Positions 1 through 9,108 are shown, counted from the first letter of the stretch. The stretch: 64,000 nt of DNA from Aerosticca soli (GCF_003967035.1 NZ_AP018560.1:953001-1017000); one strand, 5' to 3'. Notes: a model not told the origin generated them from the letters alone. Numbers and translations: made by a program.

Positions 1-1592
1 CAGGGCAGCCGATCGTGCAGCGAACGCAGCAGCGTGCGCAGGCTGAGCTTGTCGAGTTTGCCGGTGACGCCGCGCGGCAGGTCGTCGACCACCAGCACGT
101 GCTTGGGCATTTCGAAGCGCGACAGCTTGTGCCGCTGCGCGCGGCAGAAGGCGAGGATCTCCTCGGCATCGGCCCGCACGCCGGCATTGAGCGAGACGAT
201 CGCCACCACCGCCTCGCCCCAGTCCGGATGCGGCGCGCCGACCACCGCCACTTCGCGCACTGCCGGGTGCTCGGCCACCACTTCCTCGACTGCGGCCGGA
301 TAGACGTTGTAGCCGCCGGAAATGATCATGAAGCTCTTGCGGTCGACCACGTAGAGATAGCCTTGCTCGTCCAGCCGGCCGATGTCGCCGGTGTTGAGCC
401 AGCCGTCCACGCCGAGCACTTCGGCGGTGCGTTCGGGCATCTTCCAGTAGCCGCGCATGACCGTCTCGCCGCGGACCCAGATTTCACCCGTCTCACCCGC
501 CGGCAGCGGCGCGCCGAAGGGATCGCGGATGTCGACCTCCACGTGCAGTGCGGGTGGCCCGCAGGAGGTCAGCAGCGCGGGCTCGTGGTCGACCGCACGC
601 CGGATGTCGGCGGGACCGAGATAGGAGACGATGCCCCAGGTCGCTTCGGTCAGGCCGTACACGTGGCCGAATTCGCAGCCGAAGGTATGGTAGGCGTCGC
701 GGATCAGCGCCGGCGTGGCCGGCATCGAGCCGAAGGTCATCAGTCGCCAGGAATCCCGGCCGATGCCGGTGCGCCGCGCCTCCTCGGTCACCCGCTTGAG
801 CTGGGTCGGCACGAACACGCCGGCGCTGATGTGGTAGCGGTCGGCCAGTTCCAGCGAGGCATGGGCGTCGAAATCGCCGCCGGGCAGCACCGTGGTCATG
901 CCGTTGCCGAGGTTGATGGTGCCGACCAGGATCGGCACGCCCGGCATCGGGAACGGGTTGTACCAGACGTCCTCGTGGCGCAGGCCCAGTGTCAGTGGCG
1001 TGCGCACCAGCGCCTCGCGCACGCCGCCCTGCGTCCACAGCACGCCCTTGGGCATGCCGGTGGTGCCGGTGGTGTAGCTGATGGCGCAGACGTCATCGGC
1101 ATCGAGCATGGGCCAGGCCGCCGGTGCAGCCGGGGAGTGCGCGATCAGGTCTTCGTAGTCGAGTTCGAGCGCATGGGTCGAACCGATGCCGATGAATTCG
1201 CGGCCCTCCGAGCGCAGGGCGTCGAGTTCGGCGTCGCCCAGCAGCGGCAGGCAGTTTTCCTGCACCAGGATGACCCGCGCTCCGCTGTCGCGGATGACGT
1301 GCAGCATCTGCGCCGGCGAGAAACGCCAGTTGATGCCGACCCGCCAGGCGCCGAGCTTGATGCAGGCGAAGAAGTGCTCGACCACCTCGACGATGTCGTG
1401 CGCCAGGATGCACACGGTGTCGCCCTTGCCGATGCCGAGTGCGGCAAGCGCCGCCGCGAGGCGGTCGCTGCGCTGGTGCATCTCTTCCCAGGTGCGGGTG
1501 CGCCCCGAGGCGCCGTCGACGTAGGCGAGCTTGCGCGGGTAGCTTTTGGCACAGTGACGCACCAGGTCGCGGGGAAGTTGAGTCGTGGGCAT
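1..1592 (-). CDS. Acyl-CoA synthetase, AMP-binding (ANL) family, cut by window edge
   Basis: ATP-dependent acid-CoA ligase; the substrate cannot be read from the sequence. About 530 residues are visible. The P-loop signature SYTTGTTGMPKG lies near residue 176. The C-terminal GKLDKL motif, whose second Lys belongs to the adenylation site of this superfamily, is present only a few residues before the window edge, so the gene is nearly complete. The ATG at 1592 is preceded by GGAGAAC. It is the last visible gene of the minus-strand catabolic series, 32 bp after the isomerase gene, which suggests activation of an aromatic or aliphatic acid. A fatty-acid or feruloyl-type ligase is equally possible. 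Confidence 0.85.
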   Translation of the reverse strand, partial: MPTTQLPRDLVRHCAKSYPRKLAYVDGASGRTRTWEEMHQRSDRLAAALAALGIGKGDTVCILAHDIVEVVEHFFACIKLGAWRVGINWRFSPAQMLHVIRDSGARVILVQENCLPLLGDAELDALRSEGREFIGIGSTHALELDYEDLIAHSPAAPAAWPMLDADDVCAISYTTGTTGMPKGVLWTQGGVREALVRTPLTLGLRHEDVWYNPFPMPGVPILVGTINLGNGMTTVLPGGDFDAHASLELADRYHISAGVFVPTQLKRVTEEARRTGIGRDSWRLMTFGSMPATPALIRDAYHTFGCEFGHVYGLTEATWGIVSYLGPADIRRAVDHEPALLTSCGPPALHVEVDIRDPFGAPLPAGETGEIWVRGETVMRGYWKMPERTAEVLGVDGWLNTGDIGRLDEQGYLYVVDRKSFMIISGGYNVYPAAVEEVVAEHPAVREVAVVGAPHPDWGEAVVAIVSLNAGVRADAEEILAFCRAQRHKLSRFEMPKHVLVVDDLPRGVTGKLDKLSLRTLLRSLHDRLP

Positions 1593-1624
1593 GGATGGCG
1601 TTCTCCGGATGTCGCCGTAAAGAC

Positions 1625-2215
1625 TCAAAGCCGCGCCAGGCGCAGCTCGCGCAAGTGGTCGGCGACGAACTCGATACGGTCCTGGCCCCAGAACAGCTGG
1701 TCGCCGACGACGAAGGTCGGCACGCCGAAGACGCCACGTTGCTCGGCCCTGGCCCAGTGCTCTTCGAGCCGTTGCCTGCGTTCCGGATCGTCGGCGGCGG
1801 CGAGCAGGACGTCGGCATCCATGCCGGCCCGGGCGGCGATATCGCGTAGCACCTCGTCCCGGCCGATGTCGCGGCCTTCGCCCCATGCGGCGCGCATGGT
1901 CTCGATCACGTAGGCGCGCAGGCAGCCGGCTTCCTCGGCGTACAGCGATGCCGCGCCGGCGCGGGTGGGGTCGGTTTCCGGCGGCGGCGGATTGAATGGG
2001 ATGCCCAGGCGGCGGGCGAAGCGGCCGACATCCTGGCGCGCCAGCGGCACCTTTTTCTTCGCCCGCTCAGGCGGTGAGCGGCCATGCCAGCCGCCCAGCG
2101 GACGCCATGCCAGGCGCGCGTGATAGGCGTCCAGCAGGCCGAACATCGTCTTGGAGGCGAGATAGCAGTAGGGGCTGCGGAAATTGAAGAAGATCTCGAG
2201 TTCGACGGCTTGCAT
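1625..2215 (-). CDS. DsbA-family isomerase, 2-hydroxychromene-2-carboxylate isomerase-like
   Basis: Small thioredoxin-fold protein (196 aa) of the NahD/kappa-GST-like family. Members isomerise ring-fission or chromene intermediates using glutathione. The N-terminal FFNFRSPYCYLAS segment matches the family's F-x-x-x-SP-x-SYLA active-site region, and GVPFVV-like GVPTFVVGDQLFWGQDR is the usual cis-Pro segment near the C-terminus. A TTG codon lies directly before the chosen ATG and would add one Met. The gene sits between the outer-membrane channel and the acyl-CoA ligase. A naphthalene-type pathway is not otherwise evident, so the true substrate is unknown. Confidence 0.8.
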   Translation of the reverse strand: MQAVELEIFFNFRSPYCYLASKTMFGLLDAYHARLAWRPLGGWHGRSPPERAKKKVPLARQDVGRFARRLGIPFNPPPPETDPTRAGAASLYAEEAGCLRAYVIETMRAAWGEGRDIGRDEVLRDIAARAGMDADVLLAAADDPERRQRLEEHWARAEQRGVFGVPTFVVGDQLFWGQDRIEFVADHLRELRLARL

Positions 2216-2281
2216 CAACGAAGGCCCTTGACGGAAGAAAGGACACTGCCGTCGCCGGTCCGGCGGCAGTGCCGCGGGAGG

Positions 2282-3190
2282 CTAGAACGGAATGGTGAGT
2301 GTCACCCTGCCGGTGTTGCCCTTCGGGTGATGCTGGGCGTCGTATTCGTGGTACAGCGCGACGTCGAACAGCATCCCCAGCGAATGCGAATGGAAGCTCC
2401 ACTGACCGCCGACCGCATGCACCGAATCCTTCGGCGTCGGCACACCGTGCGGAGCGTCGTCCCGTTCCACTTGCCAGCTGTCATAGCCAACCAGACCGAT
2501 GTTGGTCGAGGGACTGATCTGGTAGCTGATACCCCACTCGGCTACCCAGTTGTCTCCCGGAGTGACGTCGGTATGGCGGATCTTGGAAGCGAGCGTCTCG
2601 TAACGGTTGAGGATGGACAGTGCCCAGCGCCGGTCGCTGTCCGGATACCAGGTGCCGCCCAGGGTGAACATGGCGTTGGAATAGCCTTGCCCGGTGGAGG
2701 CGGGATCCTCGCGGTGGTAATCGCCGACGTCGGTCCAGTAGCCGATGCAGAACACGGTGTCGTACTGCTTGCCGTGCCAGGCCAGGATCACCGGGTTGAG
2801 GTAAAGATCGCCCATGCCGGTCTTGCTGGTGTGCATGGGTCCCACTTCGATGTGCTTGTGCTCGTAGGGCCACAGCGCGTCCATGCCGAAATCGGCGCCG
2901 AGGAACTTTTTGTCGCTGATCCAGATGATGCGTGGCACGAACGCATCCACGTCGGCCGAGGTGTGGCCGGGAATGGCGCCGTTGCCGCTGGGCGTGTCGA
3001 CGCGGATGTCGTCGGAACGGTAGGCGACGCCGTAAAGACGCAGATAAAGCCCGGCCGGCGGCACGGATGCGGCCTTGATGCCCTCCACGCCAGGCACGTA
3101 GTGAGCGGAAGCATCGGCAAGCGCAGTGGTCGGCGCGGCCGCGGCGGCGAGCAGGCTGCCCGCCATCCAGTGTTTCATCGAGCGATGCAT
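2282..3190 (-). CDS. Outer-membrane channel, phenol-degradation 'MetA' family
   Basis: Predicted outer-membrane beta-barrel of the family found in meta-cleavage clusters (PF13557-type), thought to aid uptake of hydrophobic aromatics. It is 302 aa, starts with a Sec signal (MHRSMKHWMAGSLLAAAAA, then ADA), is rich in alternating aromatic strands, and ends in Phe (LTIPF) as barrel proteins do. The reading frame is open another 56 codons upstream, but the ATG at 3190 is chosen because GAGGGGAAAA precedes it and a signal peptide follows. It lies downstream of dmpH after a 168-bp gap containing a hairpin. Confidence 0.8.
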   Translation of the reverse strand: MHRSMKHWMAGSLLAAAAAPTTALADASAHYVPGVEGIKAASVPPAGLYLRLYGVAYRSDDIRVDTPSGNGAIPGHTSADVDAFVPRIIWISDKKFLGADFGMDALWPYEHKHIEVGPMHTSKTGMGDLYLNPVILAWHGKQYDTVFCIGYWTDVGDYHREDPASTGQGYSNAMFTLGGTWYPDSDRRWALSILNRYETLASKIRHTDVTPGDNWVAEWGISYQISPSTNIGLVGYDSWQVERDDAPHGVPTPKDSVHAVGGQWSFHSHSLGMLFDVALYHEYDAQHHPKGNTGRVTLTIPF

Positions 3191-3330
3191 GGTTTTCCCC
3201 TCTTGCTGGTGGTTTGAGGTCTTGCCAGCGAGCTCCCGTCTTCTTGTGTCACTTTCCCTGTGCAACTGTCTGGCCAGCGGTCCCCTGTACGGTTTTGCGT
3301 CCTCCTTCTGTATGGGTGCGGTCGTTGGTG

Positions 3331-3347
3331 GCCCGGCTAGGCCGGGC
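3331..3347 (-). other. GC-rich hairpin between dmpH and channel gene
   Basis: A perfect 7-bp inverted repeat (GCCCGGC, 3-nt loop, GCCGGGC) lies about 10 bp past the dmpH stop in the 168-bp gap before the channel gene. There is no T-run, so it is more likely an mRNA 3'-end stabiliser or weak attenuator than an intrinsic terminator. The rest of this gap shows nothing I recognise. Confidence 0.4.
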
Positions 3348-3358
3348 CGGCTGGCCAA

Positions 3359-4150
3359 TTAGACAAAGCGCAGTCCGATCGTGCCCATGCCGTGCACATG
3401 CAGGGTGACGTTGTCGCCGGCGGCGACCGCGATGGCGGCGGTGATCGCCCCGGAGAGAATCACGCTCCCGGCCGGAATTTCTTCGTCGCGCTCGGCGAGC
3501 AGGTTGGCCAGCAGTGCCACGCTGGCCGCCGGGTGGTTGAGCACGGCTGCGCCGACGCCCATCTCGGCCACTTCGCCGTTCTTTTCCAGCACCACGCCCA
3601 CCGTGCGCAGGTCGAGCGTGCGCGGATCGGCGATCGCGCCGCCGGCGACGAAACGCGAGGACGAGGAGTTGTCGGCCACCACGCTCGGCAGGTCGAAGCG
3701 GAAGTTCTCGTAGCGGCTGTCGATGATCTCCAGTGCCGGCATCACGAAGGCGGTGGCCGCCAGCACCTGGCCGACGTGGCAGCCCGGGCCACGCAGCGGT
3801 GCCGAGGTCATGAAGGCGATTTCCGCCTCCACCTTGGGATGAATCAGGCGACGGGTGTCGACGGCGCTGCCCTCGGACACCTGGAAATCATCGGCGAGAA
3901 AGCCGTAGGTGGGCGAGGACACGCCCATCTGGCGCATCTTGGCCTGCGAGGTGAGCCCCATCTTGAGGCCGACGATGCGGTGGCCGCGCGCCTCCTTGCG
4001 CCGACGGATGGCCCACTGGATGGCATAGGCATCGTCCAGGTCGAGCGCCGGGTAGCGGTCGGTGATCTTGGTCACCTCGCGCGCTTCCATCTCGGCCGTC
4101 TCCAGGTGCTCGGCGAGCGCATCGATGGTGGCTGCGTCCAGCGTGCTCAT
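3359..4150 (-). CDS. dmpH: 4-oxalocrotonate decarboxylase
   Basis: Decarboxylates the keto form of 2-hydroxymuconate (4-oxalocrotonate) to 2-oxopent-4-enoate in the dehydrogenase branch of catechol meta-cleavage. It is 263 aa, the family length. [27 protein letters not shown] and [12 protein letters not shown] match the decarboxylase rather than the paralogous hydratase DmpE. The start ATG overlaps the dmpG stop by 4 bp, showing translational coupling. DmpH normally acts in complex with DmpE, and no dmpE is visible here, so the partner must be encoded elsewhere or this protein would have to serve a wider role. Confidence 0.9.
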   Translation of the reverse strand: MSTLDAATIDALAEHLETAEMEAREVTKITDRYPALDLDDAYAIQWAIRRRKEARGHRIVGLKMGLTSQAKMRQMGVSSPTYGFLADDFQVSEGSAVDTRRLIHPKVEAEIAFMTSAPLRGPGCHVGQVLAATAFVMPALEIIDSRYENFRFDLPSVVADNSSSSRFVAGGAIADPRTLDLRTVGVVLEKNGEVAEMGVGAAVLNHPAASVALLANLLAERDEEIPAGSVILSGAITAAIAVAAGDNVTLHVHGMGTIGLRFV

Positions 4151-5205
4151 GCGCGCTCTCCGCCGGCGACGCGCAGCGGCCGCGGCGCCCTTGCCTTGGC
4201 CAGATCCATGGCGGTGTCCTCGATCATGTCCTCCTGGCCGCCGACCATGCCGCGCCGGCCGAGCTCGACCAGGATCTCGCGCGCCGGCACGCCGTACTTC
4301 TGCTCGGCGCGCTTGGCGAACAGCAGGAAGGAGCTGTACACGCCGGCATAGCCCAAGGTCAGCGAATCGCGGTCGATGCGGATGGGGTGGTCCATCAGCG
4401 GCACCACCAGGTCCTCGGCCACGTCCATCAGCTTGAACACGTCCACGCCGGTGTGCGCACCCATGCGGCCCAGCACCGCGGCGAACACCTCCAGCGGCGT
4501 GTTGCCGGCGCCCGCGCCGAGCCCCGCCGCCGAGCCGTCGATGCGGTTGGCCCCGGCCTCCACCGCGACCAGCGAGTTGGCCACGCCGAGCGCGAGGTTG
4601 TGGTGACCGTGGAAGCCGAGCTCGGTCTCGGGCTTGAGCTCGGCGCGCAGCAGGCCGATCCGCACGCGCACGTCGTCGGGCAGCATGTAGCCGGCCGAAT
4701 CGGTGGCATAGATGCAGTTGGCGCCGTAGGACTCCATCAGCCGGGCCTGCTCGAGCAGCTTCTCGGGCGAGGCCATGTGCGCCATCATCAGGAAGCCGAC
4801 GGTGTCCAGACCCAGCTTGCGCGCCAGACCGATGTGCTGCTCGGCCACGTCCGCCTCGGTGCAGTGCGTGGCCACGCGGATGGTACCAACGCCACAGTCG
4901 CGCGCCATGCGCAGGTCGTCCACGGTGCCGATGCCCGGCAGCAGCAGCGCGGAGATGCGCGCCTGCTTCATCTTCGGCACCACCGCCTTGAGATATTCCT
5001 CGTCGCTGTGCGCCGGGAAGCCGTAGTTGACCGAGGCACCGCCCAGGCCGTCGCCGTGGGTGACCTCGATCAGCGGCACGCCGGCCGCGTCCAGCGCGCT
5101 GGCCACCGCGACCATGTCGTCGAGGCTGATGCGGTGCCGCTTGGCGTGCATGCCGTCGCGCAGGCACATGTCGTGCAGCGTGACCTTCTTGCCGCGTAGA
5201 TCCAT
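4147..5205 (-). CDS. dmpG: 4-hydroxy-2-oxovalerate aldolase
   Basis: Cleaves 4-hydroxy-2-oxovalerate to pyruvate and acetaldehyde. The acetaldehyde is channelled to DmpF in a heterotetramer. It is 352 aa. The HMGL-like TIM barrel shows [15 protein letters not shown] at the N-terminus (catalytic Arg and metal-binding Asp region) and GFHGHHN (two metal-ligand His). The ATG at 5205 is preceded by GGAG. The gene lies 19 bp after dmpF and overlaps dmpH by 4 bp, the standard F-G-H order. Confidence 0.95.
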   Translation of the reverse strand: MDLRGKKVTLHDMCLRDGMHAKRHRISLDDMVAVASALDAAGVPLIEVTHGDGLGGASVNYGFPAHSDEEYLKAVVPKMKQARISALLLPGIGTVDDLRMARDCGVGTIRVATHCTEADVAEQHIGLARKLGLDTVGFLMMAHMASPEKLLEQARLMESYGANCIYATDSAGYMLPDDVRVRIGLLRAELKPETELGFHGHHNLALGVANSLVAVEAGANRIDGSAAGLGAGAGNTPLEVFAAVLGRMGAHTGVDVFKLMDVAEDLVVPLMDHPIRIDRDSLTLGYAGVYSSFLLFAKRAEQKYGVPAREILVELGRRGMVGGQEDMIEDTAMDLAKARAPRPLRVAGGERA

Positions 5206-5224
5206 GGGGAAGTCTCCGGATGAT

Positions 5225-6157
5225 TCAGGCCGTCTCGGCGACGGCAGGCGTGGACGGACGGGGCACGAACGCGCCCTTGAGGATCTCCTCGGCGAACATT
5301 TCCGCGGTGCGCAGCGCGGCGGCGGTCATGATGTCGAGGTTGCCGGCGTACTTGGGCAGGTAGTCGCCCAGGCCCTCGACCTCGAGGAAGATCGATACCC
5401 GCTTGCCGTCGAACACCGGGCCGTTCTTGAGCCGGTAGCCCGGCACGTAGCGCTGCACCTCGGCCAGCATGCGCTGCACCGACTCGGTGATAGCGGCCTG
5501 GTCGGGCTCGTCCGCGGTCAGACAATGCACGGTGTCGCGCATGATCAAGGGCGGCTCGGCCGGATTCAGGATGATGATCGCCTTGCCCTTGCGCGCGCCG
5601 CCCACCTCGGCCACCGCGCGCGCGGTGGTGCGGGTGAACTCGTCGATGTTCTTGCGCGTGCCCGGACCGGCCGAGCGCGAGGCCACGGTGGCGATGATCT
5701 CGGCGTAGTCCACGGGCTGCACGCGGCTCACCGCGGCCACCATGGGAATGGTCGCCTGCCCGCCGCAGGTGACCATGTTGACGTTCATCTCGTGCTTGCC
5801 GATGTGGTCCTTGAGGTTCACCGGCGGCACGCAGAACGGGCCGATCGCCGCCGGCGTGAGGTCGATCATCAGCACGCCGCGCTCCTGCAGCTTGCGGGCG
5901 TTCTCCGCATGCACGTAGGCGGAGGTGGCGTCGAAGGCGATCTGCACGCCATCCTCGGCCAAATGCGGCAGCAGGCCGTCCACGCCCTCGGCGGTGGTCT
6001 TGAGCCCGGCCGCACGGGCACGGGCCAGCCCCTCGGAAGTCGGGTCGATGCCGACCATCCACACCGGCTCGATCAGCGGCGAACGCAGCGCCTTGGCCAT
6101 CAGGTCGGTGCCGATGTTGCCCGAACCGATCAGTGCCGCACGGATTTTCTGGGTCAT
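5225..6157 (-). CDS. dmpF: Acetaldehyde dehydrogenase (acetylating)
   Basis: Converts acetaldehyde, CoA and NAD+ to acetyl-CoA, the last step of the meta pathway, in complex with DmpG. It is 310 aa with the N-terminal Rossmann motif [13 protein letters not shown] and the catalytic Cys in [12 protein letters not shown]. It follows dmpD by 69 bp. In the Pseudomonas dmp order dmpE would sit in this place. The spacer contains no hydratase remnant. Confidence 0.95.
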   Translation of the reverse strand: MTQKIRAALIGSGNIGTDLMAKALRSPLIEPVWMVGIDPTSEGLARARAAGLKTTAEGVDGLLPHLAEDGVQIAFDATSAYVHAENARKLQERGVLMIDLTPAAIGPFCVPPVNLKDHIGKHEMNVNMVTCGGQATIPMVAAVSRVQPVDYAEIIATVASRSAGPGTRKNIDEFTRTTARAVAEVGGARKGKAIIILNPAEPPLIMRDTVHCLTADEPDQAAITESVQRMLAEVQRYVPGYRLKNGPVFDGKRVSIFLEVEGLGDYLPKYAGNLDIMTAAALRTAEMFAEEILKGAFVPRPSTPAVAETA

Positions 6158-6226
6158 GGGAAAGCCTTGAGTCTTTTTTGGAAAATGCCGCCTAGTGGAA
6201 CGGCACGGGCTGTCGCTCGAATCCGG

Positions 6227-7063
6227 TCAGCTTTGACCGGCCTCGACAAAGAAGTCGGTGACTAGACGGTTGAAACGCGCCGTCTGCTCGATCTGCGTCC
6301 AGTGACCGCAGTGCCCGAATACGTGCAGCTGCGAGGGGCCGATCAGCGCATGCAGGCGATAGCTGCTTTCCAGCGGGATCACCTGGTCCTCGCGGCCGTG
6401 GATGATCAGGGTTTCCTTGTCGAGCTTGCGCAGCGCATCTTCGGGTGTGGCCAGGGCGTCGACCGAGCGCTGGCGCGGCGCCGGAAACATCGCCGCATAG
6501 GCTTCCTGTACGCCGGGGCGGGTGCTGGCGCGATAACGCAGTTCAGCCAGCTCGTCGTTCACCAGCGCGCGGTTGTAGGCGAAGATGTCGAGCAGCTTGC
6601 GCATATTCGCCACCGAGGGCGTGTAGCCCCACACCGCGTCCAGTCCCGGCGTGATCGGGAAGGACAGCCCGGCGCTGCCCATCAGCACCAACCGGCCGAC
6701 CCGCTCGGGATGACGGGTGGCCAATGCCAGCGCGAGCGCGCCGCCGAAGGAATTGCCGACGATGTGTGCACGTTCCACGCCGAGCGCGTCGAGCACCGCC
6801 AGCGCATGGCGGCACCAGGTATCCAGGCCGTAGTGGATGCCGGCGGGGCGTTCGGTGTAGCCGAAGCCGACCATGTCCGGCGCGATTACCCGGAAGCGCT
6901 CGGCCAGCACCGGCAGCACCGGGCGCCAGTTGGCCCAAGCGCTGACGCCCGGGCCCGAGCCATGGATCAGCAGCACCGCGGGACCCTGGCCGCGATCGTG
7001 CACGTTGGTTTCGAAATCGCCGGTGCGCAGGCGCTTGCCGAGTTCTGGGTTGTTCTCGCTCAT
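6227..7063 (-). CDS. dmpD: 2-hydroxymuconic semialdehyde hydrolase
   Basis: Alpha/beta-hydrolase (278 aa) that splits the ring-fission product of catechols, particularly the ketone formed from 3-substituted catechols, to 2-hydroxypentadienoate and an acid. Visible features are the oxyanion HGSGPG (residues 34-39), nucleophile Ser105 in GNSFGG, acid Asp226 in HGREDQV and His254 in GHCGHW. The ATG is preceded by AAGGAACC. It lies 18 bp downstream of dmpC. Presence of both DmpC and DmpD means that both branches of the meta pathway were intended. Confidence 0.93.
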   Translation of the reverse strand: MSENNPELGKRLRTGDFETNVHDRGQGPAVLLIHGSGPGVSAWANWRPVLPVLAERFRVIAPDMVGFGYTERPAGIHYGLDTWCRHALAVLDALGVERAHIVGNSFGGALALALATRHPERVGRLVLMGSAGLSFPITPGLDAVWGYTPSVANMRKLLDIFAYNRALVNDELAELRYRASTRPGVQEAYAAMFPAPRQRSVDALATPEDALRKLDKETLIIHGREDQVIPLESSYRLHALIGPSQLHVFGHCGHWTQIEQTARFNRLVTDFFVEAGQS

Positions 7064-7081
7064 CGCGGTTCCTTGGAGGTT

Positions 7082-8542
7082 TTAGAGTTTGATGCAGACG
7101 TTGGAGAGCTCGGTGTAGAACTCCAGGCTGTGCACGCCGCCCTCGCGGCCGATGCCAGAGCGCTTCATGCCGCCGAAGGGCGTGCGCAGATCGCGCAGGA
7201 ACCAGCTGTTGACCCAGACGATGCCGGCTTCCAGTCGTTGCGCGACGCGATGGGCGCGTTCCAGGTCGCGCGTCCACAGCGCGGCGGCGAGGCCGTAGTC
7301 GGTATCGTTGGCGAGCGCGATCGCTTCTTCCTCGCGGTCGAAAGGACGCACGTGGCAGCAGGGACCGAAGATTTCCTCGCGTACCACCCGCGCATCGTCG
7401 GCAAGGCCGGTCCAGATGGTCGGCTGGATCCAGAAACCGCCAGCCAGCGCGGCGGGCATGTCCGGTACGCCGCCGCCGGTGATCACGCGGGCGCCTTCCT
7501 GTTCGGCCAGACGGTAGTAGGAGAGCACCTTGTCGCGATGGGTCTTGCTGATCAGCGGTCCCAGCGTGGTGCTGGCCTCGTGGCTGGGACCGGGGCGCAA
7601 CGCCTCGGCACCGGCCTTGAGTCGGGCGACGAAGGCTTCGAACAGCGGCCGTTCGACATAGATGCGCTCGGTGCCCAGACACACCTGGCCGCAGTTGGCG
7701 AAGGCCGAGCGCAGGGTGCCCTCGATCGCCTTGTCGAGATCGGCGTCGGCGAACACGATCGCCGGATTCTTGCCCCCCAATTCGAAGGAGACGTCGCGCA
7801 GCCCGCCCGCAGCCGCCTTCATGATCGCGGTGCCGGTGGTGGTCTCCCCGGTGAAGGTGATGGCATCGACGCGCTCGTCGCGGGTCAGGTATTCGCCGGC
7901 CGAGTCCGGGCCGAAACCGTGCACCACGTTGTACACGCCGCGGGGGATGCCGGCGGCATTCATCACTTCACCGAGCAGGGCCGCGGTTTGCGGGGTCTCC
8001 TCGGACGGCTTGACCACCACGGTGTTGCCACAGGCGAGCGCGGGGCCGACCTTCCAGGTCATCAGCAGCAGCGGCAGGTTCCAGGGCGAGATCACCCCGA
8101 TCACGCCCTTGGGCCGGCGCACCGCATAGTTCAGCGCGCCGGCGCCGTCGGGGGTGTCGGTACGGAAGCATTCGGTCGGCACGTTCTTCACCGCATCGGC
8201 AAAGATGCGGAAATTGGCCGCCCCGCGCGGAATGTCGATGTGGCTGGCCAGGCTGCGCGGCTTGCCGGTGTCCTCGCATTCGGCGGCGAGGAACGCCTCG
8301 AAACGCGCCTCGATGCCATCGGCCACCTTGTGCAGCAGTGCGCAGCGCCGTTCCAGCGAAAGGCTTCCCCATTCGCCCTTGAGCGCGGCGCGGGCCGCGG
8401 CGGTGGCGCGGGCGATTTCCGCCGCACCGCCCTCGTGCACGCGGGCAATGACCGTGCCGGTGGTTGGGTCGATGTCGTCGAACTGCCGGCCGCTGGCCGA
8501 GCCGACGTATTCGCCGTCGATAAAGTGGCGGATCTCTTTCAT
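7082..8542 (-). CDS. dmpC: 2-hydroxymuconic semialdehyde dehydrogenase
   Basis: NAD-dependent aldehyde dehydrogenase that oxidises 2-hydroxymuconic semialdehyde to 2-hydroxymuconate. It is 486 aa, the family length. The general base Glu254 lies in ELGGKNP and the catalytic Cys288 in GQVCLG. The frame stays open 36 codons upstream into the preceding gene; MKEIRHFIDGEYV at 8542 is chosen because AGGA precedes it and homologues start there. It overlaps the stop region of the GlcG/HbpS gene, and dmpD follows. The product would need a tautomerase (DmpI), which is not in the window, before DmpH. Confidence 0.93.
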   Translation of the reverse strand: MKEIRHFIDGEYVGSASGRQFDDIDPTTGTVIARVHEGGAAEIARATAAARAALKGEWGSLSLERRCALLHKVADGIEARFEAFLAAECEDTGKPRSLASHIDIPRGAANFRIFADAVKNVPTECFRTDTPDGAGALNYAVRRPKGVIGVISPWNLPLLLMTWKVGPALACGNTVVVKPSEETPQTAALLGEVMNAAGIPRGVYNVVHGFGPDSAGEYLTRDERVDAITFTGETTTGTAIMKAAAGGLRDVSFELGGKNPAIVFADADLDKAIEGTLRSAFANCGQVCLGTERIYVERPLFEAFVARLKAGAEALRPGPSHEASTTLGPLISKTHRDKVLSYYRLAEQEGARVITGGGVPDMPAALAGGFWIQPTIWTGLADDARVVREEIFGPCCHVRPFDREEEAIALANDTDYGLAAALWTRDLERAHRVAQRLEAGIVWVNSWFLRDLRTPFGGMKRSGIGREGGVHSLEFYTELSNVCIKL

Positions 8543-8546
8543 GAGG

Positions 8547-8993
8547 TCATCCTGGGGACGGGTGAGGGGTTTCGAAGCCAATCGCGGCCAACCCGGCGCT
8601 TGCGCACAGCACGTCCTGCGCCTCGCTGCCGCCGGAGACGCCGATGCCACCCAGGCATTGTCCGTCGCGCAGCAGCGGCAGGCCGCCGCCCAGCATCACC
8701 AGGCGCGGACGCAGCATCAGCCCGGCGCGCAGGTGTTCATCGCCGCCGAGCAGCGCAGCCCAGGCACCGGTGGCGATGCCGAAACTCGCCGCGGTATAGG
8801 CCTTGTCCTCGGCGATCGTGATGCTGTGCAGCGGCGCCGCCGGCATGCGCAGGAAGGCGATCAGGTTGCCCCCGGCATCACACATCGCCGCATTGACACG
8901 CACACCCAGACTTTCGGCGTGTCCGATGGCCGCCTCGATCGCCTTGAACGCGGTCCGCCAATGCAGCATGGGGGGTGCGGGCACGATAGACAT
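8547..8993 (-). CDS. GlcG/HbpS (DUF336) family protein
   Basis: 148-aa protein of the GlcG/HbpS family, some members of which bind haem or small ligands. Family motifs are VNAAMCDAGGNLIAFLRM, AEDKAYTAASFG and GGLPLLRDGQCLGGIGVSGG, the last with the usual Gly-rich end. It is the first gene of the lower-pathway block, divergent from the GntR regulator, and its end overlaps dmpC. GlcG-like genes recur in aromatic-degradation operons without a proven role. A redox or flavin/haem-protective function is a guess. Confidence 0.85.
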   Translation of the reverse strand: MSIVPAPPMLHWRTAFKAIEAAIGHAESLGVRVNAAMCDAGGNLIAFLRMPAAPLHSITIAEDKAYTAASFGIATGAWAALLGGDEHLRAGLMLRPRLVMLGGGLPLLRDGQCLGGIGVSGGSEAQDVLCASAGLAAIGFETPHPSPG

Positions 8994-9001
8994 GCGTTCA
9001 C

Positions 9002-9029
9002 TTTATCGACAAAAGATAAAAAAGTCGAT
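9002..9029. promoter_or_regulatory. Candidate GntR operator: overlapping inverted repeats
   Basis: In the 115-bp divergent region between the GlcG-like gene and gntR there are two nested perfect inverted repeats. TTTATC-N7-GATAAA spans 9002-9020 and ATCGAC-N13-GTCGAT spans 9005-9029. The stretch is A/T-rich against a GC-rich background. FCD-type GntR proteins bind short palindromes next to their own genes, so autoregulation and control of the lower meta operon is likely. This is inference only. Confidence 0.55.
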
Positions 9030-9108
9030 GAGTTTCGCCATAATCGTGGCCGGACAGGAGGCGGGCTGCTAGAGTCGCCGCGCAAGGGGATTCCTGGAGC
9101 CACGACAC

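Noticed and set aside
15-1913. Plus-strand 632-codon open frame over the acyl-CoA ligase
   Set aside because: The minus strand reads a ligase with SYTTGTTGMPKG and GKLDKL motifs; the plus-strand product has no recognisable domain.
3359-4150. Annotation as 2-hydroxypenta-2,4-dienoate hydratase (dmpE)
   Set aside because: Homologous family, but motifs such as RRRKEARG and [12 protein letters not shown] fit the decarboxylase DmpH.
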